Below are positions 14,820 to 22,707 of a stretch of 22,707 bases of DNA, piece by piece (position 1 is the stretch's first letter; every line of letters starts with the position of its first letter). Made by a program: the position numbers and the translations under genes. The DNA lies in the NCBI GenBank assembly GCA_019136325.1, contig JAGVUJ010000225.1:1-22707 (forward strand), in the 5' to 3' direction. This DNA comes from Deltaproteobacteria bacterium (lineage in GTDB: Bacteria > Desulfobacterota > Syntrophia > Syntrophales > Smithellaceae). The notes under the pieces are model-generated. The model ran no database searches. It worked only from the letters and a program-made list of their open reading frames with translations, and was not told where the DNA came from.

Positions 14820-16796
14820 TCAGGCCTGATCATGGTTGTTCTGATTGCCGGCAACAAAAAGTTCATCCATTTTTGCGTGTAAGGCCGCCCAGTTGTCATA
14901 CAATCTTTCCACCTCCGCGTTGATGTCTTTCAATTTCATGCTGATGTTTTTAATTTGAGCAGCATCTCTGTGAGTTTGAGGATTGCACAACGCGGCCTCA
15001 TAGTCCGATTTTTTTGATTCCAGCAGTGCTATCTTTTTTTCCACGACAGACAGTTCTTTTTCCAGAGGAGCTCTGATTCTGTAATTTTTATTCCGCTCTT
15101 CGGCCTCGAGCCGCTTTTTCTCCTTATTTTTAACAGGTGGACCCTCTGGAGAATGCCGCGTCATTTTTGCATCTGTCTCCAAAACCTCCGTCTGCCGGCG
15201 TTTTTCAATAAAATAAGAGTAATTCCCCTGATAATAATGAATCTTTCCATCCTTCAGTTCAAAAACTTTATTGACGAGATGATCGAGGAAATAACGATCG
15301 TGCGAAACAATGGCCACGGTGCCATGATAGTTCATCAGCGCATTTTGAAAAATATCCTTGGTCTTTACATCCAGATGATTGGTCGGCTCGTCAAGAATAA
15401 GAAAATTGGTATCCAGAAGCATAATTTTCAACAAAGCCAGACGTGATTTCTCGCCCCCGGAGAGAATTGAAATGGGCTTGAAAATATCGTCACCGGAGAA
15501 TAAAAACGCACCCAGTAGATTGCGTTTATCCTGATCGGAGGCTTTGGCCGGAACGGAATTTATTTCTTCCCAGAGGGTATTGCGGTAATTCAGATTTTGG
15601 GAACTTTCCTGAGAGAAAAAAGCCATATTCACGCTTTCTCCGTATCGAACCGAACCGCAGGAGGGTTGTTCCGTTAGACTCAACAAACGGGACAGGGTCG
15701 ATTTTCCCGATCCATTCACGCCGACAAAGGCAACCTTGTCTCCGCGAAACAACGTAAAATTCAAATGACTGAAAACATTTAACTCGCCATAGCGATGCCC
15801 CACCCCGGTTGCCTTGACCACGTCCCGGGAACTTTTTTTCCCTTCCGGAAATTTCATGGCAACGCTTTTCGTTTTGCCTTCTAATTTGATTTCAGAATAC
15901 CTTTCCAGCATTTTAATGCGGCTTTGCACCTGTGATGCTTTGGTCGCTTTGTAACGAAAGCGCTCCACAAATTCCTCGACTTTCTTTATTTGCGCTTTCT
16001 GCAGTTCCATTTCTTTTTTCAAGGCAGCGTGCCGTCTTTCCTTCTCCTCCAAATAGTAGGAATAATTTCCTTTATAAATATGGATGTTGCACGATGAGAG
16101 CTCGGCAATCTGCGTGGCGATCTTATCCAGAAAAAAATGATCGTGAGAAATAACGATGATTGTTCCGCGATAATCCTTAAGGTAAGATTCCAGCCACTCC
16201 ATGCTTTCCGTGTCGAGATGATTGGTGGGTTCATCCAGAAGCATGATGTCGGGCCGGGCCAGAAGAATTGACGACAGGAGAATACGCATCTTCCATCCGC
16301 CGGAAAATAAATTGCACGGCCGATTAAAATCGTTTTCCGTGAAAGCAAATCCTTTAAGGACCTGTTTGGCCCGTGTTTCAAAAGCATAACCGTCCCTTGC
16401 GCTGAAATGAGCCAGCGCATCGGAGTACTTTTTTGAAAGCTCGCTGTATTCGGACGTATTTTGCTTCACGTCCGACAGGTGACGTTCCAGATCGTGAATG
16501 GATTTTTCAACAGCAGCCATTCCGCTTTTTTTCTTAAGAAACTCGATCAGAGGAAGCGACTCAAGCTCAACCATATCCTGAGGGAGATAACCGACGACAT
16601 TGTTTTTTCTGCCGGAAATGTCTATGACCCCTGCGTCGGGGTGAACTTCCTCCATCAAGACCCGAAACAGCGTCGTTTTTCCGCTGCCGTTCTCGCCGAC
16701 CAGACCGATACGGCTCTGGGGATGAATCGTCCAGTTCAAATTATCGAAAAGCTTTTTGTCCAGAAAAGACAGATGAACATTGCGGAAATATATCAC
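14820..16796 (-). CDS. ABC-F family ATPase (Uup/YheS-like), ribosome-associated
   Basis: This 658-aa protein has two ABC domains on one chain and no membrane segments. Domain 1 has Walker A GENGSGKT (34-41), signature FSGGW (164-168) and LLDEPTNHLD (Asp188-Glu189). Domain 2 has GVNGSGKS (359-366), LSGGE (445-449) and LILDEPTNHLD (Asp469-Glu470). The linker (about 240-300, with KATKASQVQSRIKML) is the ABC-F tRNA-interaction helix pair. A basic, coiled-coil C-terminal extension spans about 550-645. ABC-F proteins bind the ribosomal E site and modulate stalled translation; an antibiotic-protection role is possible but not indicated. The start is GTG at 16796, with TGGAGG upstream. It lies 84 bases downstream of der and has its own candidate promoter. 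Confidence 0.92.
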   Translation of the reverse strand: MIYFRNVHLSFLDKKLFDNLNWTIHPQSRIGLVGENGSGKTTLFRVLMEEVHPDAGVIDISGRKNNVVGYLPQDMVELESLPLIEFLKKKSGMAAVEKSIHDLERHLSDVKQNTSEYSELSKKYSDALAHFSARDGYAFETRAKQVLKGFAFTENDFNRPCNLFSGGWKMRILLSSILLARPDIMLLDEPTNHLDTESMEWLESYLKDYRGTIIVISHDHFFLDKIATQIAELSSCNIHIYKGNYSYYLEEKERRHAALKKEMELQKAQIKKVEEFVERFRYKATKASQVQSRIKMLERYSEIKLEGKTKSVAMKFPEGKKSSRDVVKATGVGHRYGELNVFSHLNFTLFRGDKVAFVGVNGSGKSTLSRLLSLTEQPSCGSVRYGESVNMAFFSQESSQNLNYRNTLWEEINSVPAKASDQDKRNLLGAFLFSGDDIFKPISILSGGEKSRLALLKIMLLDTNFLILDEPTNHLDVKTKDIFQNALMNYHGTVAIVSHDRYFLDHLVNKVFELKDGKIHYYQGNYSYFIEKRRQTEVLETDAKMTRHSPEGPPVKNKEKKRLEAEERNKNYRIRAPLEKELSVVEKKIALLESKKSDYEAALCNPQTHRDAAQIKNISMKLKDINAEVERLYDNWAALHAKMDELFVAGNQNNHDQA

Positions 16797-16820
16797 TTAG
16801 GAAGCCTCCATGATGATGCG

Positions 16821-16849
16821 GCTATATAAAATATACGACGGACTGTCAA
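16821..16849 (-). promoter_or_regulatory. Candidate promoter for the ABC-F gene
   Basis: On the reverse strand, TTGACA (complement of 16844-16849), a 17-base spacer and TATAGC (complement of 16821-16826) lie in the der/ABC-F gap. The -35 is perfect and the -10 matches four of six, so the ABC-F gene can probably be transcribed apart from der. Confidence 0.55.
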
Positions 16850-16880
16850 TGGATTCATGACTTATTGATTGGAAGGTGTT

Positions 16881-18200
16881 TCAGCGTTTTTTACGGAAAA
16901 TAAGTTTCAGGGGCACGCTGTCAAAACCGAATTCCTCGCGGATTTGATTCATAAGATAGCGTTCGTACGAAAAATGGATTCCTTTGGCATGGCCGACAAA
17001 AAAGACAAACGTCGGCGGCTTTATATCCGTCTGTGTGGCGTAGGCAATATGCATCTGCCTGTTCTGATAACGGGGCATGGGATTCTTGCGCACTGATTTT
17101 TCTATCAAATCATTTAACGGCGATGTGCCTACTCTCTTCGTGTATTGTTCGTAAACTCTATCGATGAGGTCAAATATTTTCGGGGCACGCTGTCCGGTTA
17201 ATGCGGAAATAAAAATGATCGGCGCAAAATCCAGAAATTTAACCGTATCTTTTATGTCCTCGACAAATTTCCCGACGGTGGAGTTATCTTTCTCAATTTT
17301 ATCCCATTTATTAACCACGATGACGCACGCTTTACCCCGCTCATAGGCCAGCCCGATAATTTTTGTATCCTGTTCGGTGATTCCCTCTTCCGCATCAATT
17401 AAAACCAGTGCGATGTCACAGCGATTGATGGATTTGAGCGCCTGCACAACGCTGTATTTTTCCAGCGTCTGACTGATTTTACTTTTTCGGCGGATTCCCG
17501 CCGTGTCAATCAGCAGATAATTTTTTCCATGAACCTTGACGGTTGAATCAATCGCATCGCGCGTCGTACCCGGCATGGGATTGGCGATGCTTCGTTCCTT
17601 GCCCAGAATCTTATTGACCAGAGATGACTTGCCCACATTGGGTTTGCCGACAATGGCGATTTTAATCTGGGTTTCCTGATCTTCCTGATCCGTTGCTCTT
17701 TCCGGAAAATCGCGGACAACAATGTTCAGTAATTCATCAACCCCCAAACCGTGTTGAGCGGAAATCGAATGAATCTCATCCATACCCAGCCGGTAGAAAT
17801 CGGTCAGCAAAGCCGTATGACGTTCGCCGTCAACTTTATTGGCAACGTAAAATACATTTTTATTTTTTCCCCTTAATTGTCTGGCAATTTCCATATCCGA
17901 AGGCGTCAAGCCGTCCCTGCCGTCCATCAGAAAAATAATGACATCCGCTTCCTCAATGGCCAGATTGCTTTGCTCGCGCATTTGCACAAGAATCTTTTCC
18001 TCCGACGAAGGTTCAAACCCCCCGGTATCAATCAACGTAAACGCTTTATCTTGATAAACACAATCCATGTAATTGCGATCGCGTGTTGCGCCGGGCTCGT
18101 CAATAACAATGGCCTTCTGTTTTCCGGCTATTCTATTGAACAGTGTGGATTTGCCGACATTAGGCCGGCCCACGATGGCGATGACTGGTTTTTCTTTCAT
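16881..18200 (-). CDS. der: Ribosome assembly GTPase Der (EngA)
   Basis: This 439-aa essential GTPase has two tandem G domains and a C-terminal KH-like domain, and is needed for 50S maturation. The first G domain has GRPNVGKS (11-18), DTGG (58-61) and NKVD (121-124). The second has GKPNVGKS (185-192), DTAG and NKWD. The KH-like end contains NPMPRYQNRQMHIAYATQ. Length and order are typical for the family, and the tandem G domains make the assignment unambiguous. The ATG has AAGGAGAC just upstream on the reverse strand. It starts 7 bases after the era stop, so the two ribosome-assembly GTPases are translated from one message. Confidence 0.97.
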   Translation of the reverse strand: MKEKPVIAIVGRPNVGKSTLFNRIAGKQKAIVIDEPGATRDRNYMDCVYQDKAFTLIDTGGFEPSSEEKILVQMREQSNLAIEEADVIIFLMDGRDGLTPSDMEIARQLRGKNKNVFYVANKVDGERHTALLTDFYRLGMDEIHSISAQHGLGVDELLNIVVRDFPERATDQEDQETQIKIAIVGKPNVGKSSLVNKILGKERSIANPMPGTTRDAIDSTVKVHGKNYLLIDTAGIRRKSKISQTLEKYSVVQALKSINRCDIALVLIDAEEGITEQDTKIIGLAYERGKACVIVVNKWDKIEKDNSTVGKFVEDIKDTVKFLDFAPIIFISALTGQRAPKIFDLIDRVYEQYTKRVGTSPLNDLIEKSVRKNPMPRYQNRQMHIAYATQTDIKPPTFVFFVGHAKGIHFSYERYLMNQIREEFGFDSVPLKLIFRKKR

Positions 18201-18207
18201 AGTCTCC

Positions 18208-19098
18208 TTATTGTTTCAACAACCCGAATTCCTGAAGCATTTTATCGGAGGAGGTCCATTCTTTCCGCACCTTGACAAATAATTCCAGATACACTCTGGC
18301 GCCGAAAAGAGTTTCCATATCCATTCTGGCCTGCGTGCCTATTTTTTTAAGCATGGCCCCTCGTTTACCGATCATAATCGCTTTTTGCGAATCTTTTTCC
18401 ACATGGATTGTTGCGCTGATGCGAATCAGGTTTTTTTCTTCGTCTTCCTTGAATACATCAATGGTCACCGCGGTTGAATACGGAACTTCCTGTTGAGTCA
18501 GCAGGGTTATTTTTTCGCGGATGAATTCGGCAGCGATAAACCTTTCCGTCGCATCGGTCTGAATATCATCCGGATAATACCGGGGACCTTCCGGAAGCAT
18601 TTCCTTGACCGCCTCGAGTAATGCTTCAATTCCTTCGCCTTTTAATGCGGAGACAGGAAATATTTCCTGAAAATCATAAAGGGTACGGAATTGATCAATC
18701 AGAGGAAGGAGATATTTTTTTTCAATAAGGTCTATTTTATTGATAACCAGAATAACCGGCGACTGAACCGGCGCCAACGATTCGATGAGAAAAAGATCCT
18801 GAGGATGAACACGGGGGTTGGCCTCAACCAGCATCAGCAGAACGTCAACGCTGCCGATCGTTTCTCTGGTTGTCTGTACCATGGCGCGGTTCAGGGGCGT
18901 CTTCGGCTTATGCATGCCCGGCGTGTCGAGAAAAACAAGCTGGGCATCAGGATAGTTTTTGATGCCGGTAATTTTGTTTCTCGTTGTTTGCGGTTTATCG
19001 GTAATGATTGAAATTTTGTCGCCGACGATCGTGTTGAAAAGCGTGGATTTGCCCGCATTCGGGCGTCCGATGATGCCGATGAATCCTGATTTAAACAA
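18208..19098 (-). CDS. era: GTPase Era
   Basis: This 296-aa GTPase binds the 3' end of 16S rRNA during 30S assembly. The G1 motif GRPNAGKS is at 11-18, followed by the TTRNKITG switch region, DTPGMH and NKID. The C-terminal KH domain contains MIGKRGAMLKKIG, the GxxG RNA-binding loop. The predicted start is TTG at 19098, which places GFIGIIGRPNAGKS at the usual distance from the N-terminus; a GGGGAGA-like ribosome binding site precedes it. The gap to the upstream radical SAM gene is 15 bases. Its neighbours rnc and der act on the same process, rRNA processing and subunit assembly. Confidence 0.97.
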   Translation of the reverse strand: MFKSGFIGIIGRPNAGKSTLFNTIVGDKISIITDKPQTTRNKITGIKNYPDAQLVFLDTPGMHKPKTPLNRAMVQTTRETIGSVDVLLMLVEANPRVHPQDLFLIESLAPVQSPVILVINKIDLIEKKYLLPLIDQFRTLYDFQEIFPVSALKGEGIEALLEAVKEMLPEGPRYYPDDIQTDATERFIAAEFIREKITLLTQQEVPYSTAVTIDVFKEDEEKNLIRISATIHVEKDSQKAIMIGKRGAMLKKIGTQARMDMETLFGARVYLELFVKVRKEWTSSDKMLQEFGLLKQ

Positions 19099-19113
19099 TG
19101 TCCCTGTCTCCCC

Positions 19114-20205
19114 TTAAAGCATTCCCGGAATTTTCAGACCAGAAACCTCTTCCAGATCATTGGTCACAACGATTTCGCCCCGCGGGCGATCGGGAGACGA
19201 TTCTACAATCAATCTCGCACCGGGGTAAAGCTTTTTTATTGCATGGAGGTTCATATTTTTCAAGCCGCGAAAACTGGAGATATCCCGCTCGGATATATAA
19301 AAAGTGATATTCCTGCTGTCACGGGATATTTTTTCCAAAGCGCTGATCATGTTGCGTAAAAAAACAGCAGACAGGACAAGACTGCCGAATGCCGGGTGAA
19401 CCGGTCCGGCCAGGACAGCACCGTCTTTCTGCATTTCCGGAGTCATCTGTACGCCCATTCTAATGATGCGAATACCGGCAGCGGACAGCCTTTCCCAGGC
19501 TCTGCTGCATAACGAAACAGCCTCTTCAATTTCAATCGGGCTGTATTTCCCCTGGTTGAAATCGTCCGCCAAAGCGGTCCCGCTGAAAACAATAACCGGA
19601 TGAAGTCTCACCGTATCGGGATTAAGTTCAATGGTTTTGTTCAGGGAATGATCAAAACCTTCCGGGGTATCGCCGGGCAGACCGGCCATTAGATGCAGTC
19701 CTGTTTCAAAACCGTTTTTTTTCAAGAGAGTGACGGCGTTTTCAATTTCGGCGGCGTTGTGCCCTCTTTGGGCACGCGACAAAACGTGGTCCACAAAAGA
19801 CTCAGCGCCGATTTCCACTGTAGAAACATTATATCGTTTCAACAGCGACAATTTATCCTGATCGATGTAATCAGGCCTTGTTGAAATCCGGATGGCATTG
19901 ACGACGCCTTTTTGAATAAAGGCATTCGCCAGGGCAAGGAGTTCCTCCTGAGATTCCGGATCCATACCTGTAAAATTTCCGCCGTAAAAGGCGATTTCCA
20001 CCTTTCCGGATTTGTTTTTATGCCAGTTCAGATAGGAGGTCACCTCCGCATCCAATAATTCTTTCGTTATTGTCGGAGGGTGATTCCCGGCGCTTATTTT
20101 TTGATTGCAGAAAACACAGCGATGCGGACAACCGCTGTTCATGATAAAGACGGGAATGATCAAGGAAGGTTGATCAACTGGCGCGTTATGGCTGATTTTC
20201 TTCAT
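19114..20205 (-). CDS. Radical SAM protein, Elp3-like, function unassigned
   Basis: This 363-aa protein, counted from ATG 20205, has Cys26-x3-Cys30-x2-Cys33 (GCPHRCVFCNQ), the [4Fe-4S]/SAM site, followed by FYGGNFTGM, VEIGAESF, GLHLMAGLPGDTPEGF and RLHPVIVFSGT, all typical of the Elp3/HemN-like radical SAM group. The frame is open further upstream to 20295, but those 30 residues lie in the rnc gene and are low-complexity lysine, so the internal ATG is preferred; it overlaps rnc by 20 bases. There is no Elp3 acetyltransferase domain. Placement between rnc and era suggests an RNA or ribosome-related modification, but the substrate is unknown and a porphyrin or tRNA role cannot be excluded. Confidence 0.85.
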   Translation of the reverse strand: MKKISHNAPVDQPSLIIPVFIMNSGCPHRCVFCNQKISAGNHPPTITKELLDAEVTSYLNWHKNKSGKVEIAFYGGNFTGMDPESQEELLALANAFIQKGVVNAIRISTRPDYIDQDKLSLLKRYNVSTVEIGAESFVDHVLSRAQRGHNAAEIENAVTLLKKNGFETGLHLMAGLPGDTPEGFDHSLNKTIELNPDTVRLHPVIVFSGTALADDFNQGKYSPIEIEEAVSLCSRAWERLSAAGIRIIRMGVQMTPEMQKDGAVLAGPVHPAFGSLVLSAVFLRNMISALEKISRDSRNITFYISERDISSFRGLKNMNLHAIKKLYPGARLIVESSPDRPRGEIVVTNDLEEVSGLKIPGML

Positions 20206-20911
20206 CTTGCAGCTCTTCCCATGCTTTTTGAGCGGCTTTTTTTTCGGCTTCTTTCTTACTCGTGCCTTTGCCAATTTCCGTAAGTTTGTTGACAATGACC
20301 ACTCTCACTTCGAATACTTTGGCGTGTTCCGGACCGGTCGAATCTGCAACCACATAAATGGGAATTGTTTTATATTTTCTCTGACAAAATTCCTGCAGGG
20401 CTGTTTTATAGTCGAAATAATCGGAAGACAGATTTTTTTCTTCCAGCAGCGGTTCAAATAATCGAGCGACCACCGATTGAACATCATCATAACAGGAATC
20501 AAGATAAACGGCTGCGACCACCGCTTCAAACGCGTTGGCCAAAAAAGAATCCCTGGCACGACTGCCGGCATTTTCCTCTCCGCGGCCAACCAAAAGACAA
20601 TCGCCGATTTTTAAATCGCGCGCCAGTTGAGCCAGATTCTTCTCGCCGACCAGCGCGGACCTCATTTTTGTCAGATCGCCCTCTGACGATCGGAGATATT
20701 TTTTTATGAGCAAATCGCTGATGCACAACCCCAGCACCGAGTCTCCCAAAAACTCCAATCTTTCATTGTCGGATGCATCGAGTTGCCGATTTTCATTGAC
20801 ATAAGAACGATGCGTCAACGCGGTGGAAAGAAAATGTATATCGTGGAAATGATACGCAAGTCTTTTCTCTAAATGAAGGAGAATATCGCGTCTGCTTTGA
20901 TCCAAAAACAT
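20186..20911 (-). CDS. rnc: Ribonuclease III
   Basis: This enzyme cuts double-stranded RNA and matures the rRNA precursor. From the ATG at 20911 the protein is 241 aa; a TTG at 20959 would add 16 residues and cannot be excluded. The endonuclease domain carries ERLEFLGDS (50-58), the family signature with metal-binding Glu and Asp, and a later FLANAFEAVVAAVYLD supplying the other acidic residues. A C-terminal double-stranded-RNA-binding domain runs from DYKTALQEF to TSKKEAEKKAAQKAW. It heads the reverse-strand rnc-radical SAM-era-der cluster. The ribosome binding site before 20911 is modest (GGATGAG); the one before 20959 is weaker. Confidence 0.96.
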   Translation of the reverse strand: MFLDQSRRDILLHLEKRLAYHFHDIHFLSTALTHRSYVNENRQLDASDNERLEFLGDSVLGLCISDLLIKKYLRSSEGDLTKMRSALVGEKNLAQLARDLKIGDCLLVGRGEENAGSRARDSFLANAFEAVVAAVYLDSCYDDVQSVVARLFEPLLEEKNLSSDYFDYKTALQEFCQRKYKTIPIYVVADSTGPEHAKVFEVRVVIVNKLTEIGKGTSKKEAEKKAAQKAWEELQDEENQP

Positions 20912-21155
20912 TTGCTCATCCAAATCTGAATGTTTTTTCTTGTTTACGCCGTCGCACAAACAAATGTCTGCTTTTTTTAATAAGGTAAAACCCGAATATA
21001 AGCAATAGGCAAAATTGTTCGTAACTCCATGAGATGACCCATTCCCGTTTTCAGGCTCATTTTCTCATGCTGATTATTTTTACTGTAAAATCAAAAGACT
21101 TCGTGATAGAATTTACATTAAATCATCATCGATCAACAAAGGAGTGCTTATCACA

Positions 21156-21518
21156 ATGGATGCTATTACCGGTTACATATCAACGCACCCAGCCGTAATT
21201 GTCATAGGCGTTATTTTAATCGTATTATTATTTTTGAATTTTATTTTTAAAAATTTGATGAAACTAATCATCATAGCATTCTTTTTCTTACTGGCCGCCT
21301 TCGGTTATTATTACTCTCAGAATCCTGTAGAAACGAAGGAAAAGATCAAAAAATCTGTTCAAGTGGTGGAATCCGGCATTAATGAAATAAAGGATAAAAG
21401 TAAAAATTTTTATCACGACGGAAAGGAATTGTACAAAAAAACGAAAGAGGCTCCGGGCGGTGTCAATAAATTGCTGGATGCGTCCGACAAGGAACTGGAG
21501 AAAGAATTAAAGAAATAA
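21156..21518 (+). CDS. Small two-helix membrane protein of unknown function
   Basis: This 120-aa protein has two hydrophobic segments close together (about 10-30 and 33-53), then a charged, lysine/glutamate-rich helical tail (about 58-120) that could form a coiled coil. The predicted arrangement is a membrane hairpin with both ends on the same side. The ATG at 21156 is used because AAAGGAG (21138-21144) lies 11 bases ahead; a GTG at 21144 overlaps that site and is unlikely. It is divergent from rnc and convergent with the ferredoxin gene. I recognise no family. The overall shape is like small envelope-stress or membrane-tether proteins, but no function is implied. Confidence 0.75.
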   Translation: MDAITGYISTHPAVIVIGVILIVLLFLNFIFKNLMKLIIIAFFFLLAAFGYYYSQNPVETKEKIKKSVQVVESGINEIKDKSKNFYHDGKELYKKTKEAPGGVNKLLDASDKELEKELKK

Positions 21519-21577
21519 ATTTTACTTTAATTTTTTTAATCATCCCGAACAATAAAAATTTCCTCTGAAAATTGATT

Positions 21578-21988
21578 TTACAACAAATTGATTTCCATGG
21601 CACGAACGGGGCAGGCGGAAACGCAAAGCTCGCAGCCATTGCATTTTTCCGGATCAAATATGATCTTTTGCGATTCTTTTTCAAAGGACAAGGCGCCGGT
21701 CGGACAAAAAGCGGTGCAGGCTCCGCAGTGAACGCACTTATCGGCATTCTGACTGACGCTCTTGGACAGCGGCTCCACCTTCAGACCCAGTTCCTTTAAA
21801 AAACGGATGCCGTGATCGAAATTTTCCTTGGAACCGCTTAATTCCAGAACAATAACGCCTTCGCGGCGCGGAAAGATTCTCGCTTTTAAGATATTGAAAA
21901 CAAGATTGTATTGCTTCACCAGTTGATAAATCACCGGTTGTTGAACTGTATCGGGTGTGTAGCGAATGACGATTTTTTTAGAAAACAT
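21578..21988 (-). CDS. NIL-domain ferredoxin with two [4Fe-4S] sites
   Basis: The protein is 136 aa from ATG 21988; a TTG five codons earlier is open but unlikely, as MFSKKIVIRY is the usual family N-terminus. Residues 1-75 form an NIL domain (ferredoxin-like fold, named for its N-I-L motif; here VFNILKA), also found in methionine ABC transporter ATPases as a ligand-sensing part. The C-terminal half has CVHCGACTAFCP and CNGCELCVSACP, eight cysteines for two [4Fe-4S] clusters. Such proteins are common in delta-proteobacteria, archaea and other anaerobes and are linked to sulfur-amino-acid (homocysteine) synthesis in some lineages. There is no metabolic neighbour here to confirm that. It should be a cytoplasmic electron carrier. 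Confidence 0.9.
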   Translation of the reverse strand: MFSKKIVIRYTPDTVQQPVIYQLVKQYNLVFNILKARIFPRREGVIVLELSGSKENFDHGIRFLKELGLKVEPLSKSVSQNADKCVHCGACTAFCPTGALSFEKESQKIIFDPEKCNGCELCVSACPVRAMEINLL

Positions 21989-22016
21989 AGTAGTCGGACT
22001 CAATAAAATTTTTGAA

Positions 22017-22045
22017 AGATTAAGACATCAACCATGGATTGTCAA
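22017..22045 (-). promoter_or_regulatory. Candidate promoter for the NIL-ferredoxin gene
   Basis: TTGACA on the reverse strand (complement of 22040-22045), a 17-base spacer and TAATCT (complement of 22017-22022). The -35 is perfect but the -10 is weak. It lies between the hydrolase and ferredoxin genes, about 20 bases before the latter's leader. Confidence 0.4.
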
Positions 22046-22093
22046 GGTAATTTACAGCCCATAATCCCTGTTATTCAAATGAATTAGAGAGCT

Positions 22094-22570
22094 TCAACCG
22101 TCCGTCAGAAGTTTCTTCCAGTCCAGCAACGGAAACGTTTCATGCAGAACATGGTCATCCGGAACCAGATGATATTCCAACGCGGTGAAATACCGGGAAG
22201 CAATGTCTTTGACCTTTTCCGGATCAACGATGTCATCGTAGGAACCATGATAGAGAACGACGGGAACATTTAAAACCCGGGAAGGCGGCGTGAAGTCACT
22301 CAAGTTCAATGCCGGCGCCAGAAGAACCAGCTTTTTCATCCGGTGTTCATTTTCGATGGCATATTGAACGGCCATCAGCCCCCCATAGCTCGAACCGACG
22401 ATGATTAAATCGGTTTTACCGTCGAGAAGACGCCGAAGTTTTCGCATACGCGCCGCAAAATCTCCCGTATAGTTTTCAATGATCATCTGCGGAAAATTTT
22501 TGCAGAAAAACTGCCCCTTGGTGCCCTGCGCCGTGCTCTCCAGTCCGTGAATAAAAACCAGTGTGTTCAT
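22094..22570 (-). CDS. Small alpha/beta hydrolase, YqiA-like
   Basis: This 158-aa serine hydrolase fold is at the short end of the family. FIHGLEST (6-13) provides the oxyanion strand and loop, GSSYGG (59-64) the nucleophile elbow with Ser61, YHGSYDDIVD (107-116) the acid near Asp112-Asp113, and DDHVLHE (138-144) the histidine (His140 or His143). The catalytic set is therefore complete. It resembles the YqiA/UPF0227 group of esterase-like proteins, whose natural substrates are not settled. There is no signal peptide, so it is cytoplasmic. The ATG has GGGAAC/GGAGAAG purine-rich sequence upstream on the reverse strand. It is divergent from the DUF1015 gene at the window edge. Confidence 0.82.
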   Translation of the reverse strand: MNTLVFIHGLESTAQGTKGQFFCKNFPQMIIENYTGDFAARMRKLRRLLDGKTDLIIVGSSYGGLMAVQYAIENEHRMKKLVLLAPALNLSDFTPPSRVLNVPVVLYHGSYDDIVDPEKVKDIASRYFTALEYHLVPDDHVLHETFPLLDWKKLLTDG

Positions 22571-22670
22571 GCTTGTTCCCGCTCTTCTCCGTCATATTTT
22601 TATGTTGTATAGATTATGTCAGTATGTTATCAATTCCGCAAGAAAAGATTTACTGTCAGGAGATTGAATT

Positions 22671-22707
22671 ATGGCAATAGTGTTACCTTTTAAGGCGGTT
22701 CGTCCGA
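22671..22707 (+). CDS. DUF1015 family protein, N-terminal fragment (cut by window edge)
   Basis: The last 37 bases start with ATG, preceded by AGGAG at 22658-22662 with good spacing. They encode MAIVLPFKAVRP, which closely follows the usual N-terminus of DUF1015 proteins ('M-x-x-x-x-P-F-x-A-x-R-P'). The rest lies outside the window. DUF1015 proteins are widespread uncharacterised proteins, often beside serine/phosphoglycerate metabolism genes. The identification rests on only 12 residues. Confidence 0.6.
   Translation, partial: MAIVLPFKAVRP

Noticed and set aside
14820..14829. TCAGGCCTGA palindrome at the junction of the ferritin-like and ABC-F genes
   Set aside because: It has no usable loop and no strong T-run in the right position. 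It overlaps the ABC-F stop codon and is probably chance.
20206..20295. Lysine-rich 30-residue N-terminal extension of the radical SAM protein
   Set aside because: It lies wholly within the dsRNA-binding domain coding region of rnc; the internal ATG at 20205 gives a normal N-terminus.
21144..21155. GTG start four codons upstream for the small membrane protein
   Set aside because: The GTG overlaps the Shine-Dalgarno sequence that serves the ATG at 21156.

Overview
The window looks like chromosomal core sequence from an anaerobic delta-proteobacterium of the Syntrophus/Smithella (Syntrophales) type. This is inference from gene content, not a database match. Supporting points are a short anaerobic-type ThiC, a two-gene SufC/SufB-like Fe-S pair, a SPOR-NlpC lipoprotein, an NIL-domain ferredoxin, a DUF1015 start, rnc-radical SAM-era-der clustering, and mid-range GC with AT-rich intergenic stretches. 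I see no transposases, phage genes, CRISPR arrays, rRNAs or tRNAs.

Left part (1-6604). A stand-alone long nucleoside-diphosphate kinase is followed by a reverse-strand small lipoprotein. Next is a forward cluster: thiamine pyrophosphokinase, thiD and thiC (HMP synthesis, HMP-P phosphorylation and TPP formation), then a CCA-adding/poly(A)-polymerase family enzyme and an envelope lipoprotein with SPOR and NlpC/P60 domains. Spacings are short and cca and the lipoprotein gene overlap at ATGA, so this is probably one transcription unit. No TPP riboswitch is recognisable upstream.

Middle (6605-10334). An AT-rich gap carries a near-consensus promoter for a 45-codon, lysine-rich histone H1-like gene. 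That gene is followed by a foldable 3' region and a very strong intrinsic terminator. The minimal Fe-S assembly pair sufC-sufB (SMS-like) and dTDP-glucose 4,6-dehydratase follow. A reverse-strand Rnk/GreA-type regulator with its own consensus promoter converges on them.

Centre-right (10335-14806). A BASS-family transporter (reverse) is followed by a spacer that may hold a frameshifted zinc-ribbon gene, then a Na+/phosphate symporter with a PhoU-like tail, then a ferritin-like diiron protein with a textbook promoter.

Right part (14807-22707). A reverse-strand cluster, in transcription order, encodes RNase III, a radical SAM protein, Era, Der and an ABC-F ATPase, mostly acting on rRNA and the ribosome. 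Beyond it lie a small two-helix membrane protein (forward), an NIL-domain 2[4Fe-4S] ferredoxin and a small alpha/beta hydrolase (both reverse), and the first 12 codons of a DUF1015 gene running off the edge.

Most of the window is ordinary housekeeping sequence. The most unusual elements are the 45-residue histone-like gene with its structured 3' region, the possible broken zinc-ribbon gene, the minimal Suf pair, and several unexplained palindromes at operon borders.
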